A stretch of DNA of 50,504 nt, taken from the NCBI GenBank assembly GCA_049697115.1, contig JBAVVD010000008.1, forward strand, positions 1 to 50,504, in the 5' to 3' direction. This document shows positions 7,548 to 16,690 of the stretch, piece by piece. The notes under the pieces were generated by a model. It searched no databases and had not been told where the DNA came from. It saw only the letters and a list, made by a program, of their open reading frames with translations. The stretch's first letter is position 1. Every line of letters begins with the position of its first letter. The stretch comes from JBAVVD01 sp049697115. Lineage in GTDB: Bacteria; Acidobacteriota; Aminicenantia; Aminicenantales; UBA4085. Position numbers and translations under genes: made by a program.

Positions 7548-9413
7548 ATGGCACCAAAAAAGAATAAATCATTTAAAAATATTATTTTCTGGGTGGCGGC
7601 GGGCATCATCATCATCCTCCTCTGGAGCCTTCTGCAAACACCCAATATGATCAAAACAGAAATCAACTTCAGCCAGTTTCTCACAGACGTGGAAGAAAAC
7701 AAGGTGGAGACGGTCACCATTTCTGGAAACCAGGTCAAGGGCAACTCTACCGATGGGACTTCCTTCAAGACAGTCATTCCCGCACAATTCGATGACCTGG
7801 TCAAGATTCTCCGCGAACACAAGGTGGGCATCACGGTCAAAGACACCTCCCGGAGTTCCTGGTTTTCCTATATTTTCACCTGGTTCCCCATCATTCTGCT
7901 CATTCTCTTCTGGGTGTTCTTCATGAGGCAGATGCAGGCCGGAGGAAACAAGGCCATTTCCTTTGGAAAAAGCCGGGCCAAACTCTTCTCTGCGATGCAG
8001 AAAAAGATCAACTTTAAAGACGTGGCCGGTGTCGACGAAGCCAAAGAGGAGCTCCAGGAAATCATCGGCTTTCTCAAAGACCCCCAGAAATTCCAGAAGC
8101 TGGGAGGCCGGATTCCTAAGGGCGTGATTCTCATCGGAGCTCCCGGAACAGGGAAAACCCTTCTGGCCAGAGCGGTGGCGGGTGAAGCCGACGTGCCCTT
8201 CTTTTCCATCAGCGGCTCCGATTTTGTGGAAATGTTTGTCGGCGTGGGGGCTTCCCGGGTCAGGGACCTTTTTGACCAGGGGAAAAAACATGCCCCCTGT
8301 CTGATTTTCATCGACGAGATCGACGCGGTCGGAAGGCAGCGAGGCGCCGGCCTGGGCGGTGGACATGACGAGAGGGAACAGACCCTCAATCAACTTCTGG
8401 TGGAGATGGATGGGTTCGACTCCAACGAAGGAATCATCCTCATCGCCGCCACGAACCGCCCCGACATTCTGGACAGTGCCCTTCTCCGGCCGGGCCGATT
8501 CGACCGGAGAATCATCGTCAACATGCCTGATATCAAGGGAAGGGAAGAAATCCTCAAGGTTCATGTCCGGAAAATCCCGCTCAGCAAAGATATGGATTTA
8601 AAAGTCCTGGCGCGATCGACTCCCGGATTTTCAGGCGCTGACCTGGCCAATATGGTCAATGAAGCGGCGCTGATTGCGGCCCGCTACACTAAAGACAGAG
8701 TGGCGATGAAAGATATGGAATACGCTAAAGACAAAATTTTAATGGGCGTGGAACGAAAGAGCATGATCATCAGCGAAGAGGAAAAAAGAAGCACCGCCTA
8801 TCACGAAGCCGGCCATGCCCTTATTGCGGCCCTGATTCCTGAGGCCGATCCCATTCACAAGGTAACCATCATCCCCAGAGGACTCGCCCTCGGCGTCACC
8901 CAACAGCTGCCGCTGGATGACCGGTACACTTACAGCAAGGAAAATCTGGAAGCCCAGCTCTCCGTGCTCATGGGCGGACGGGTGGCTGAGAATCTCTTCC
9001 TGGGAAAAACAACCACCGGCGCAGCCAGCGACTTCGAGAGGGCCACGGAAATTGCCCGGAAGATGGTCTGTCAGTGGGGCATGTCGGATCTCGGTCCACT
9101 GACATTCGGCGAGCGCGACGACCTCATTTTCCTCGGCCGGGACCTGGCCATGAACAAGAACTTCAGCGAAAAAACTGCGGAGATGATTGACAAAGAAGTG
9201 AAAAAAATCATTGATCGGAATTTCGAGAGGGCACAGACGCTCATGGGAAAAAATAAGAGCCGGTTGAAAAATATCGCCAAGACCCTTCTCGAAAAAGAGG
9301 TCTTGTCCTCCGAGGAAATCCAGGTTATCATCAAGGGGAAAAAATTCAAGGTCCCGGAAAAAATGATCAAGGAAATCAAGCCTTTAGAAAAACCGGATCT
9401 GGCCAAAGTATAA
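7548..9413 (+). CDS. ftsH: ATP-dependent zinc metalloprotease FtsH
   Basis: A 621-residue inner-membrane AAA+ protease that degrades unfolded membrane proteins and short-lived regulators. Seen: a first membrane segment (about 12-29), the periplasmic FtsH_ext domain (about 35-105), a second membrane segment (about 108-126), Walker A GAPGTGKT (197-204), Walker B FIDEID (254-259), the second region of homology (ATNRPDILDSALLRPGRFDR) and the M41 zinc site HEAGH (419-423). ATG 7548 was chosen because GAAGGA (7535-7540) is 7 bases upstream; the in-frame ATGs at 7515 and 7530 lack this spacing. It is the first gene of a five-gene operon and ends 3 bases before folP. Confidence 0.97.
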   Translation: MAPKKNKSFKNIIFWVAAGIIIILLWSLLQTPNMIKTEINFSQFLTDVEENKVETVTISGNQVKGNSTDGTSFKTVIPAQFDDLVKILREHKVGITVKDTSRSSWFSYIFTWFPIILLILFWVFFMRQMQAGGNKAISFGKSRAKLFSAMQKKINFKDVAGVDEAKEELQEIIGFLKDPQKFQKLGGRIPKGVILIGAPGTGKTLLARAVAGEADVPFFSISGSDFVEMFVGVGASRVRDLFDQGKKHAPCLIFIDEIDAVGRQRGAGLGGGHDEREQTLNQLLVEMDGFDSNEGIILIAATNRPDILDSALLRPGRFDRRIIVNMPDIKGREEILKVHVRKIPLSKDMDLKVLARSTPGFSGADLANMVNEAALIAARYTKDRVAMKDMEYAKDKILMGVERKSMIISEEEKRSTAYHEAGHALIAALIPEADPIHKVTIIPRGLALGVTQQLPLDDRYTYSKENLEAQLSVLMGGRVAENLFLGKTTTGAASDFERATEIARKMVCQWGMSDLGPLTFGERDDLIFLGRDLAMNKNFSEKTAEMIDKEVKKIIDRNFERAQTLMGKNKSRLKNIAKTLLEKEVLSSEEIQVIIKGKKFKVPEKMIKEIKPLEKPDLAKV

Positions 9414-9416
9414 GAG

Positions 9417-10310
9417 GTGAGGAAAGAATACAGCTTCCAGGTCAAGGGGAAGAAATACCTCCTCGGTCGAAGGACCTGGATCATGGGGGTCGTCAATGTG
9501 ACGCCCGACTCTTTTTACGACGGGGGGTTCTATTTTGATCCCGACAAGGCCATGGAACGCGGACTCGAGCTGGCCACCGAAGGAGCGGACATCATTGATA
9601 TTGGCGGGGAAAGCACCAGACCGGGTTCCGACCCTGTCGCCTGGGAAGAAGAACTCCGGCGGATCATGCCCATCCTTACGTGTCTGAGAAAAAACACAGG
9701 AGTCCTCATTTCCGTGGACACCACAAAATATCCAGTCGCCCGGGCGGCTCTGGAGGCCGGCGCGGATATCATCAACGATATCAGTTCTTTCCGGCAGGAC
9801 CCCGGGCTGCTCGAGCTGGCCACCCAGCACGACGCCGGCTTTATTCTCATGCACATGAAGGGAACGCCCAAGACCATGCAGGACAATCCTTCTTATGAAA
9901 ACGTCCTGGGCGAGGTCAAATCTTTCCTGAATGACCGGCTGGAAACAGCTCGGGCCCACGGCCTGAAGAAGGAAAACATCATCGTCGACCCCGGCATTGG
10001 CTTCGGGAAGCGCCTCGAAGACAACCTTGTTCTGCTGAACCACCTCTCCTTTTTTGAGGACCTTGAGCGGCCGGTACTTGTCGGCATTTCCCGAAAATCC
10101 TTTATCGGAAAAATTCTGAATCTACCGCCTCAAGAAAGGCTGGAAGGAACCATCGCCGCTTCGGTCCTGAGCGTCATCCGGGGAGCCCATCTCCTGCGGG
10201 TACACGACGTCAAGGCCATCCGGAGGGCGATTCAGGTGGCCGAAGCCATTCTGAATGAACGCCGTGAAACAAGCCCCACCGGAGAAGACAAGGTGCACTA
10301 TGTTCACTGA
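9417..10310 (+). CDS. folP: Dihydropteroate synthase
   Basis: A 297-residue TIM-barrel enzyme that joins 4-aminobenzoate to dihydropterin diphosphate in folate synthesis. All usual motifs are present: MGVVNVTPDSFYDGG, DIGGESTRPGS, SVDTTKYPVARAALEAGA, NDISS, LMHMKGTPKTMQ, VDPGIGFGK and GISRKSFIG. GTG 9417 gives a normal N-terminus, but its SD-like AAGAG (9412-9416) is directly adjacent, so translation may depend on coupling to ftsH, whose stop is 3 bases upstream. Its last codons overlap the cdaA start. Confidence 0.96.
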   Translation: MRKEYSFQVKGKKYLLGRRTWIMGVVNVTPDSFYDGGFYFDPDKAMERGLELATEGADIIDIGGESTRPGSDPVAWEEELRRIMPILTCLRKNTGVLISVDTTKYPVARAALEAGADIINDISSFRQDPGLLELATQHDAGFILMHMKGTPKTMQDNPSYENVLGEVKSFLNDRLETARAHGLKKENIIVDPGIGFGKRLEDNLVLLNHLSFFEDLERPVLVGISRKSFIGKILNLPPQERLEGTIAASVLSVIRGAHLLRVHDVKAIRRAIQVAEAILNERRETSPTGEDKVHYVH

Positions 10311-11070
10311 TATCACGACCGCCCTCTCCTATTTTACAGTCTCGGACCTTCTGGACATCCTTCTCGTGGCCTTTATCCTTTATTCCCTCTTTCTTCTGAT
10401 CAAAGAGTCCCGGGCCTACCAGCTGGCCGCGGGCATAGGGATTGTGAGCCTTCTTTACTTAGTGACCAGATGGGTTAAGCTCTTTGTCTCCAGCTGGCTG
10501 CTCAAAAATATTCTGACCTATGTCGTGATCGCCATCATCGTCCTCTTCCAGAGTGAAATCCGGAGGTTTCTGACCGGAATAGGCTCCCGATCCTTCCGGA
10601 AGCCGCTGGCCATGAGGTCCTTCCAGGAGAAGCTCGAGGACCTCTTTCTGGCTGTCAATTATCTGGCCCAGAAAAAGATCGGCGCCCTGATCGCCATCGA
10701 GAAAGAAATTTCTCTGGCCGCCTACGCCGACCGCGGGACAAAGATTGACGCCGTCCTTTCCAAAGACCTCCTGGTGAGCCTCTTTTTCCCCCACTCTCCC
10801 CTTCACGATGGGGCGGTCATCATCCAGGGAAATAAGATTATATCCGCAGGATGCCTTCTTCCGCTCCCCGCCTCGCACAATCTGGGCGAAGATTTCCTGG
10901 CCCGGACTCGCCATCTGGCCGCTCTCGGCCTTTCCCAGGAAACGGATGCCGCCGTCATCATTGTCTCGGAAGAGACCGGAGGCATCTCCATTGCGGCGAA
11001 AGGAGTCCTGGAAGGCATCCGAGATAAAGACCAACTGAAAAAGCGCTTGCTCGAGTATTTGAAAAAATGA
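10300..11070 (+). CDS. cdaA: Membrane diadenylate cyclase CdaA (DacA), with altered RHR motif
   Basis: A 256-residue enzyme making cyclic di-AMP from two ATP. Three N-terminal membrane segments (about 17-34, 41-57 and 68-84) are followed by the DAC domain (about 105-250). The catalytic Asp is in SPLHDGAVII (DGA at 170-172). The nucleotide-binding motif usually written GTRHRAA reads RTRHLAALGLSQ (about 202-213), so the second Arg of RHR is Leu. ATG 10300 was preferred over the upstream GTG at 10255 because it gives the family N-terminus and has AAGGTG just before it. It overlaps folP by 11 bases and cdaR by 4. The cdaA-cdaR-glmM order is the classic one from Gram-positive bacteria. Confidence 0.93.
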   Translation: MFTDITTALSYFTVSDLLDILLVAFILYSLFLLIKESRAYQLAAGIGIVSLLYLVTRWVKLFVSSWLLKNILTYVVIAIIVLFQSEIRRFLTGIGSRSFRKPLAMRSFQEKLEDLFLAVNYLAQKKIGALIAIEKEISLAAYADRGTKIDAVLSKDLLVSLFFPHSPLHDGAVIIQGNKIISAGCLLPLPASHNLGEDFLARTRHLAALGLSQETDAAVIIVSEETGGISIAAKGVLEGIRDKDQLKKRLLEYLKK

Positions 11071-11741
11071 AAAGACAGATTAAAAATCTCTTTGTTCGGA
11101 ATTGGGCATTGAAGCTCCTTTCCCTCATCCTGGCCGCCACTCTCTGGCTGACCCTCATTCCAGAAGAAAAAATCTCTTCGGAGAAAACGCTGAACATTCC
11201 CCTGGAAACCCACAACATTCCCTCTGACATGGAGCTTGTGGTAAAGCCAGTCTCAACCATCGATGTCACGATTCGCGCTCCCAACCGTCTGATAAACCAA
11301 ATTTCTCCGACGAACGTCAGGGCCATTCTCAATCTGGAAAAGGCCACGGTCAACCAGGAGGACTATCCCCTCAATCCGGATATGATCAGTGTCCCTTCCG
11401 GAGCCGAAGTCATCAAGGTCCTTCCCAACAAGGTCAATCTCAAACTGGAAAAAACCAAAGAAGTGAGAATGGAGATTGAGCCCACCCTCATCGGGAAACT
11501 TCCGGAGACATTCACGATCAACAAAATAGAAGTCATTCCCGCGAACGTTTCGGTGAAAGGGCCGGAAAGCCGGATCAAGATAAAAGACAAAGTGCGGACA
11601 AGTCCAATTGACATTTCCGCTTTAACGCAGTCCACCGAATACGAAGTGGATTTAATCCTGCCCAAACCTGATTTGAGGCTGGCCACATCCCAGACAAAGG
11701 CCAAGGTAAGGATTATCCTCTCCGAAAAAAAGTCCAATTGA
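11067..11741 (+). CDS. cdaR: YbbR-domain regulator CdaR
   Basis: A 224-residue membrane-anchored protein with one N-terminal membrane helix (about 14-30, LKLLSLILAATLWLTL) and extracytoplasmic YbbR-type beta domains (for example VKPVSTIDVTIRAPNRLI and PANVSVKGPESRIK). The family binds and regulates CdaA. At this length it probably holds two repeats, fewer than the longer Bacillus protein. Start and stop overlap shows translational coupling to cdaA. glmM begins 18 bases later. Confidence 0.9.
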   Translation: MKRQIKNLFVRNWALKLLSLILAATLWLTLIPEEKISSEKTLNIPLETHNIPSDMELVVKPVSTIDVTIRAPNRLINQISPTNVRAILNLEKATVNQEDYPLNPDMISVPSGAEVIKVLPNKVNLKLEKTKEVRMEIEPTLIGKLPETFTINKIEVIPANVSVKGPESRIKIKDKVRTSPIDISALTQSTEYEVDLILPKPDLRLATSQTKAKVRIILSEKKSN

Positions 11742-11759
11742 AAGAGGGACAGGATATCC

Positions 11760-13103
11760 ATGCAGAAACTGTTTGGAACGGACGGCATAAGGGCCGTTGC
11801 AGGCCAATTCCCTCTGGATTACATTTCTCTTTTCACTCTGGGTCATGCGCTCATCCGGCTCCTCAGGGCCAATGGGCTGGAGCCCAGAGTCATAATCGGC
11901 CGGGATACCCGCGAGTCCGGGGCCTGGATCGAAGAGGCCCTTGTTCACGGAATTAAAGATTCCGGAGGGACGCCCTTCTCTGCCGGCATCATTCCCACCT
12001 CAAGCATATCCTTTCTCACAAAAAAGCATTGCTTTGCAGCGGGAATAGTGATTTCCGCCTCCCACAATCCTTACCAGGACAACGGCATAAAAATCTTTGG
12101 CTCGGAAGGAATAAAAATCTCGGAGGAATGGGAAAATAAACTCGAAAAGGAAATTTTCGCTTCCCAACGGATAGCGCGGAAGGAAAAAATTCAAATCCGG
12201 CCGGTCCCCTCCTTTCTGGAGGACTATTTGAGCTTTCTCAAAGGACAGCTTTCACAAGTTCCCATTTCCCGAAAATTTAAAATCGTTCTGGATTGTTCCA
12301 ACGGAGCAAGCTCATCGGTTGCTCCCCGGGTGTTCCGCGAGCTGGGTTTTGAAGTCTTGGCTCTGAATGACTCTCCCGACGGAAAAAACATCAACAACGG
12401 CTGCGGATCTCTCTACCCTCAAAGCCTCGCCAAAGCCGTCATGGACGCCAAAGGAGATATCGGCATTGCCTACGACGGCGACGCGGACCGCGCCGTCTGG
12501 GTGGACGAGCAAGGCCGCATCCTCAACGGTGACCATACCCTCTTTGTTCTTTCGCGGTTCATGAAAGAAAAGGTGCGGCTGAAGTCACGAACCGTCGTGG
12601 CCACCACGATGAGCAACATGGGCCTGGAGCTGGCGCTGGAAAAAATGGGGCTGCATCTTCAGCGAACCCGAGTGGGCGATAAATATGTCCTCGAGAAGAT
12701 GAAACAATTGAAGGCCAATCTTGGCGGCGAACAATCCGGCCACACGATTTTTCTGGATGACTGCCCCACCGGAGACGGGATCTTGACCAGCCTGAAAATG
12801 ATGGAAGTCCTGGCGACATCCCATCTGCCGCTTTCCGCTCTGGTCAAAGACTTTGTCGAGTTTCCCCAGGTTCTCACAACCGTCAAGGTGAGGGAACAAA
12901 AAGATTTCCATGAATTTCCAGAAATCATCCAGGTCATCGATCGGGTCGGCCGGTCCCTTCAGGGCTCCGGGCGGCTGGAAGTCCGCTACTCAGGCACAGA
13001 GACAGCGGCAAGGGTCATGGTCGAAGGCCGGGATCGAAAACAAATCGAAAACTGCGCCCGACAAATCGCCAAGGCCATTGCCAAACATTTGGGAGAATCG
13101 TGA
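11760..13103 (+). CDS. glmM: Phosphoglucosamine mutase GlmM
   Basis: A 447-residue enzyme converting glucosamine-6-phosphate to glucosamine-1-phosphate for UDP-GlcNAc, peptidoglycan and LPS synthesis. Seen: N-terminal KLFGTDGIRA, the phosphoserine loop ISASHNPYQDNGIK (Ser101), the metal loop DGDADRAVWVD, the sugar-binding GGEQSGHTIF and the phosphate-binding RYSGTETAARVM. It is the last gene of the ftsH-folP-cdaA-cdaR-glmM operon; repeat G follows. In other bacteria CdaA binds and is inhibited by GlmM, and the gene order here fits that link. Confidence 0.97.
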   Translation: MQKLFGTDGIRAVAGQFPLDYISLFTLGHALIRLLRANGLEPRVIIGRDTRESGAWIEEALVHGIKDSGGTPFSAGIIPTSSISFLTKKHCFAAGIVISASHNPYQDNGIKIFGSEGIKISEEWENKLEKEIFASQRIARKEKIQIRPVPSFLEDYLSFLKGQLSQVPISRKFKIVLDCSNGASSSVAPRVFRELGFEVLALNDSPDGKNINNGCGSLYPQSLAKAVMDAKGDIGIAYDGDADRAVWVDEQGRILNGDHTLFVLSRFMKEKVRLKSRTVVATTMSNMGLELALEKMGLHLQRTRVGDKYVLEKMKQLKANLGGEQSGHTIFLDDCPTGDGILTSLKMMEVLATSHLPLSALVKDFVEFPQVLTTVKVREQKDFHEFPEIIQVIDRVGRSLQGSGRLEVRYSGTETAARVMVEGRDRKQIENCARQIAKAIAKHLGES

Positions 13104-13120
13104 ACGCCAATGGGAAAAAA

Positions 13121-13198
13121 AAGATGTCCGGAATGACTTCGCTCCCATTCAGGATTCAACCGTCAATGGTCGCTCCAGCCATTCCGAACATCTCCTAT
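13121..13198. repeat. Intergenic repeat element, copy G (mosaic of the two core types)
   Basis: The left part (GATGTCCGGAATGAC, then TTCGCTCCCATTCAGG) matches the type at 19261 and 22262. Read from the other end, GGAGATGTTCGGAATGGC and AGCGACCATTGA match the type at 22024 and 1-180. The outer parts are inverted repeats of each other. It separates glmM from pdxJ, both on the plus strand, and has no T-run. Confidence 0.75.
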
Positions 13199-13229
13199 GA
13201 ATAGAACCGCTTTCAAAGGAGGGGAAAAA

Positions 13230-13946
13230 ATGAGGCTATCCGTCAATGTCGATCACATTGCGACATTAAGAGAAGTCCGGGGCGCATCGGAACCGGAGCC
13301 AGCCTTGGCCGCTCTCCTCGCCGAACAGGCCGGAGCCGCCGGAATTGTCACCCATCTCAGGGGAGACCGGCGGCATATCCAAGAACGGGACCTTCAGGTG
13401 TTGCGGGAAGTCATCAAGACCAAGCTCAACCTGGAGATGGCCGCCACCAAAGAGATGAAAAAAATTGCCCTGAAAATCAAACCCGATACAGTCACTCTCG
13501 TTCCGGAACGGCCAGAAGAACTGACCACGCGAGGAGGATTGAACGTAACGGCCAACCGCAGGCGTCTGGCCCCTTTCATTAAAGACCTTCAAAAAGGCCG
13601 GATTCGCATCTGTATCTTTGTGGATCCGGATTTCAAACAGATCGAGGCCTGCCGTGAGTTCAACATTCCCCAAATCGAGCTCAATACCGGAATATACGCA
13701 GAGTTGAAGCCGGGGAAGGCCAGGAAAAAAGCCCTGGGTGAAGTCCAGAAGGCCGCGGAATACGGATCCCGGCTCGGCCTGGAAATTCACGCCGGTCATG
13801 GTCTGGATTACAGGAACGTGCTTCCCATTGCGGCTATTCCCGAGATCGCCGAACTCAGCATCGGCTTTTCCATCGTGGCCCGCTCCGTTGTTGTGGGGAT
13901 TGAGAAGGCCGTCAGGGAAATGCGGGCTCTGATCGAAAAAAAATAG
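13230..13946 (+). CDS. pdxJ: Pyridoxine 5'-phosphate synthase PdxJ
   Basis: A 238-residue TIM-barrel enzyme that condenses 1-deoxyxylulose-5-phosphate with 3-amino-2-oxopropyl phosphate to pyridoxine phosphate (DXP-dependent vitamin B6 route). Seen: LSVNVDHIATLREVRG, HLRGDRRHI, LEMAAT, TLVPERPEELTTRGGLNV, LNTGIYAE and EIHAGHGLDY, all family landmarks including the catalytic His and Glu. ATG 13230 has AAAGGAGG (13216-13223) 6 bases away; the in-frame ATG 13197 has no such site. The next gene starts 30 bases later. Confidence 0.97.
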   Translation: MRLSVNVDHIATLREVRGASEPEPALAALLAEQAGAAGIVTHLRGDRRHIQERDLQVLREVIKTKLNLEMAATKEMKKIALKIKPDTVTLVPERPEELTTRGGLNVTANRRRLAPFIKDLQKGRIRICIFVDPDFKQIEACREFNIPQIELNTGIYAELKPGKARKKALGEVQKAAEYGSRLGLEIHAGHGLDYRNVLPIAAIPEIAELSIGFSIVARSVVVGIEKAVREMRALIEKK

Positions 13947-13976
13947 TCCGTTTTTAAGCTCCGGATAAAAGGAAAA

Positions 13977-15206
13977 ATGATCCCGATGAAAATCAATATC
14001 GGCCGTATGAGAAAAGACATCGAGGAACTCTCTCAGTTTGGCCGAAATCCGCAAGGGGGAGTCACCCGGCCGTCCTTCAGTAAAGCCGATCTGGAAGCGA
14101 GGCAGTGGCTCAAAGAAAAGATCGAAGAGGCGGGATTGGCCTTCCGCAGGGATGGGGCCGGCAATCTGTTTGGCCGGCTGGAAGGCCAAGGCAAGACCAT
14201 CATGGTCGGATCTCATCATGATACGGTCGTCAACGGCGGCATATTCGACGGCTCGGTGGGCGTCCTTTCCGGCCTGGAATGCCTGCGGAGAATCAAGGAA
14301 GAGGGCCGATCCCTATCCCGGCCCCTGGAGCTTGCTTCTTTTACGGACGAAGAGGGAAATCTCGTGGGGGATTTTCTCGGAAGCCGGGCTTTTGCCGGAA
14401 AGCTCGACAGAGAACTTCTGGAGAAAGGTCTGACCCAGTTCGGCCATCCGTTTCAAGAAATCCTTCAGGGGACAGACTTCAGCATTGAAAGCATACTCCA
14501 CGCCCACAAAGAAGCCCCGGAACTCAACGCCTACCTTGAAGTCCATATCGAGCAGGGGCCCTTGCTGGAGGCCGAGGACATACCCATCGGCATTGTTGAC
14601 CGCATCGCCGGAAAACACTATTACTGGTGCTCCTTCAAGGGGAAGGCCAGCCACGCCGGCACGACTCCTTTAGAGCTCCGTCAGGATGCTTTTCTTGGAT
14701 TGGCGGATTTTGCCCTGAAGTGCACCCAGTTCGTCGCCACCAAATATTACGGAAGTATGGTCACAATAGGGAAAATCAACGTTCTACCCGGCTCCTTCAG
14801 CAGCGTGCCCGGAGAAGCCGACTTCTCCTTTGAATACCGGAGCAGCTCCCAAGAGACGCTCGAGGAACTGGAGAAGGTCCTTCCCTCTCTGGCCCGCGAC
14901 ATTGCGACCACACGGGGACTGGCCTTCATCTCCAGAATGATGGACCGGACAGAGCCCGTTCTCCTCTCCCCAAAAATCATCGCCCTGATGAAGGAAGAAT
15001 GCCAGAAGCTGGGCTATCCGCACATGCTCCTCCCCAGCGGGGCCGGCCACGACGCCCAGATTTTGGCCGGATGCGCCGATGCGGGCATGATTTTTATTCC
15101 CTGTGCGGACGGTATCAGCCACTCTCCCCAGGAGGCGGTCCGATGGGAAGACGTGGAAAAAGGGGCCAACCTTCTCCTCCGCATGCTGATGAGACTGGCG
15201 GCCTGA
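13977..15206 (+). CDS. M20-family amidohydrolase (N-carbamoyl-amino-acid hydrolase / allantoate amidohydrolase type)
   Basis: A 409-residue cytoplasmic enzyme of the AllC/HyuC/AmaB branch of M20, which hydrolyses ureido or amide bonds of small molecules. Metal-site motifs seen: MVGSHHDTV (His), GGIFDGSVGV (Asp), ASFTDEEGN (Glu pair), LEVHIEQGPLLE (His) and SGAGHDAQ (His). KASHAGTTPL belongs to the lid/dimer domain inserted near residues 215-330. The exact substrate (allantoate, carbamoyl- or formyl-amino acid) cannot be told; no other purine or hydantoin gene is near. ATG 13977 has AAAAGGAA just upstream; ATG 13986 is an alternative. Confidence 0.88.
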   Translation: MIPMKINIGRMRKDIEELSQFGRNPQGGVTRPSFSKADLEARQWLKEKIEEAGLAFRRDGAGNLFGRLEGQGKTIMVGSHHDTVVNGGIFDGSVGVLSGLECLRRIKEEGRSLSRPLELASFTDEEGNLVGDFLGSRAFAGKLDRELLEKGLTQFGHPFQEILQGTDFSIESILHAHKEAPELNAYLEVHIEQGPLLEAEDIPIGIVDRIAGKHYYWCSFKGKASHAGTTPLELRQDAFLGLADFALKCTQFVATKYYGSMVTIGKINVLPGSFSSVPGEADFSFEYRSSSQETLEELEKVLPSLARDIATTRGLAFISRMMDRTEPVLLSPKIIALMKEECQKLGYPHMLLPSGAGHDAQILAGCADAGMIFIPCADGISHSPQEAVRWEDVEKGANLLLRMLMRLAA

Positions 15207-15252
15207 TTTTTTAAGCCCGTGAATAAAATCCCTGAGAAATCCGGACGCCGAT

Positions 15253-16503
15253 TTATGACTTTGATGAAGACTTCTGGTCCCAGACCTTGAGGAGACATCC
15301 TTTTTTCTCTTCAAACATTTTGGCCTGTTCTTCCACAAGGGTTTCTGCTTCTTCCGAGTTCATCTCCCAGCTCTCCCGGACAAATGAGGCCACCCGGGCA
15401 TAATACAGAGGCGTGACCAGCTCAATAATTTTGAAACGGTTGCGCGGCCAGGCATGGAAAGTGGCCGCCAGTTCGTAGAGAATCTGAATCCACACTTCTG
15501 TGGAAATAGTAAAATCCTGAGTATTCAGATGGACGGCCTTTTGTATCTGTTCAAAGCAGTCGGCGCAGAAGATTTCCTTCCACACAGAGGAAAATTGCTG
15601 AAATCCGATTTTGAAGCGCTCGACCAAATCCTCCAGGTTCACTATCACCGGCTCCGGCTCGAGATGGTTTTTATGCCCGAAAGTCTCCACCGGTTCACTC
15701 GACTGAATTTTCTTCCAATAGTTCTCAAATCTCTCCATGAGAGAAAAAAGGATATACATCACCTGGCGGAACATGGGCCCCAGATGCTGGCCCGGGTCCT
15801 TGGCATCATGAATTTTTGCGCCCAGGTTGGACTGGCAGATGCGGAAGCCCTGGGTAATGGCGGATGTCGTCATCCAGATATCAATGCCGTAGCGGGCCAC
15901 ATCCGTCTCCCAGACATCCTGCTCTGTATAGAACTTGGCCACTTCTCTGGAAAAGGCGAAATCTCCTCCGATGGGCTGACGGATGCGCTTACCGTAAAGG
16001 GCACGGGTTAAGTTATAGACGATATTGTTGGTGATGGTCGCGTCGTATTTATGGCGGAGGTAGACAGGGGCCACAAATTGATAGTTCTTTTCAAGCACGG
16101 GCTCAAGGAGATTTTGAACCCAATCTGAGGTGATGCTCCGGAGGTCCGCATCCACAACCGCACAAGCGATCGCATCAAGTCTCTCCGCGGCTTCGAAAAC
16201 AGACCTCAAGGCGGTTCCTTTACCCGCCGGCCCCCTATAGATGGAGACGACTTTTTCCTGCCAGGGCTTAATCTGAAACTCTTTGGCCGCCTCCCGTGTA
16301 TCATCCGTGGAACCTCCATCCGCAATGAGAATGACCGACCTGAGATTCCTGTAATACTTGGCCAGTCCGTGGGTCACCATCTGGATCACATGGCAGATGG
16401 TCTTTTCATTGTTATAACAGGGGATTCCGACGAGAACATCCGCGGAATCGATCTCCTCGATCCGCTTGACCGTGTAGTTGCGCAGGGCAGTAAGGTATGT
16501 CAT
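15253..16503 (-). CDS. GT-A glycosyltransferase, glucosylglycerate/mannosylglycerate-synthase-like
   Basis: A 416-residue protein with a nucleotide-sugar fold: VLVGIPCYNNEKTI at the start, ILIADGGSTDDT, RGPAGKGTALR, and the metal-binding VVDADLRS. The segments RQPIGGDFAFSREV and RYGIDIWMTTSAI resemble the acceptor region of single-step mannosylglycerate or glucosylglycerate synthases, and a helical C-terminal domain follows (about 270-400). It is transcribed away from the MPGP-type phosphatase and gpgS, so a role in the same compatible-solute pathway is likely. It could instead add a second sugar. No signal peptide or membrane helix is seen. The likely start is ATG 16503. Confidence 0.7.
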   Translation of the reverse strand: MTYLTALRNYTVKRIEEIDSADVLVGIPCYNNEKTICHVIQMVTHGLAKYYRNLRSVILIADGGSTDDTREAAKEFQIKPWQEKVVSIYRGPAGKGTALRSVFEAAERLDAIACAVVDADLRSITSDWVQNLLEPVLEKNYQFVAPVYLRHKYDATITNNIVYNLTRALYGKRIRQPIGGDFAFSREVAKFYTEQDVWETDVARYGIDIWMTTSAITQGFRICQSNLGAKIHDAKDPGQHLGPMFRQVMYILFSLMERFENYWKKIQSSEPVETFGHKNHLEPEPVIVNLEDLVERFKIGFQQFSSVWKEIFCADCFEQIQKAVHLNTQDFTISTEVWIQILYELAATFHAWPRNRFKIIELVTPLYYARVASFVRESWEMNSEEAETLVEEQAKMFEEKKGCLLKVWDQKSSSKS

Positions 16504-16555
16504 TTCTTAAAACTTTCTCATCCAACCATCTATCTATCTTTTTATCAGAGAGTTA

Positions 16556-16584
16556 ACGATAACATGATCCGCCCGATAAGTCAA
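16556..16584 (-). promoter_or_regulatory. Sigma-70 promoter for the glycosyltransferase
   Basis: On the minus strand TTGACT (16579-16584), a 17-base spacer and TATCGT (16556-16561). Transcription would start about 45 bases before the ATG at 16503. Confidence 0.5.
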
Positions 16585-16618
16585 TTTGACAACCACCTGC
16601 CCGGCGGCAATTTTTTCT

Positions 16619-16648
16619 TTGACAGAGTGCTCCGGATTTGATTATCAT
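16619..16648 (+). promoter_or_regulatory. Sigma-70 promoter for the phosphatase-gpgS operon
   Basis: Perfect -35 TTGACA (16619-16624), 18-base spacer, -10 TATCAT (16643-16648). It lies back to back with the minus-strand promoter, so the solute genes form a divergent unit. Confidence 0.65.
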
Positions 16649-16690
16649 AGAATTACATTCAAATACTTTTTTTCAGGTTCAAAGAAGCCA

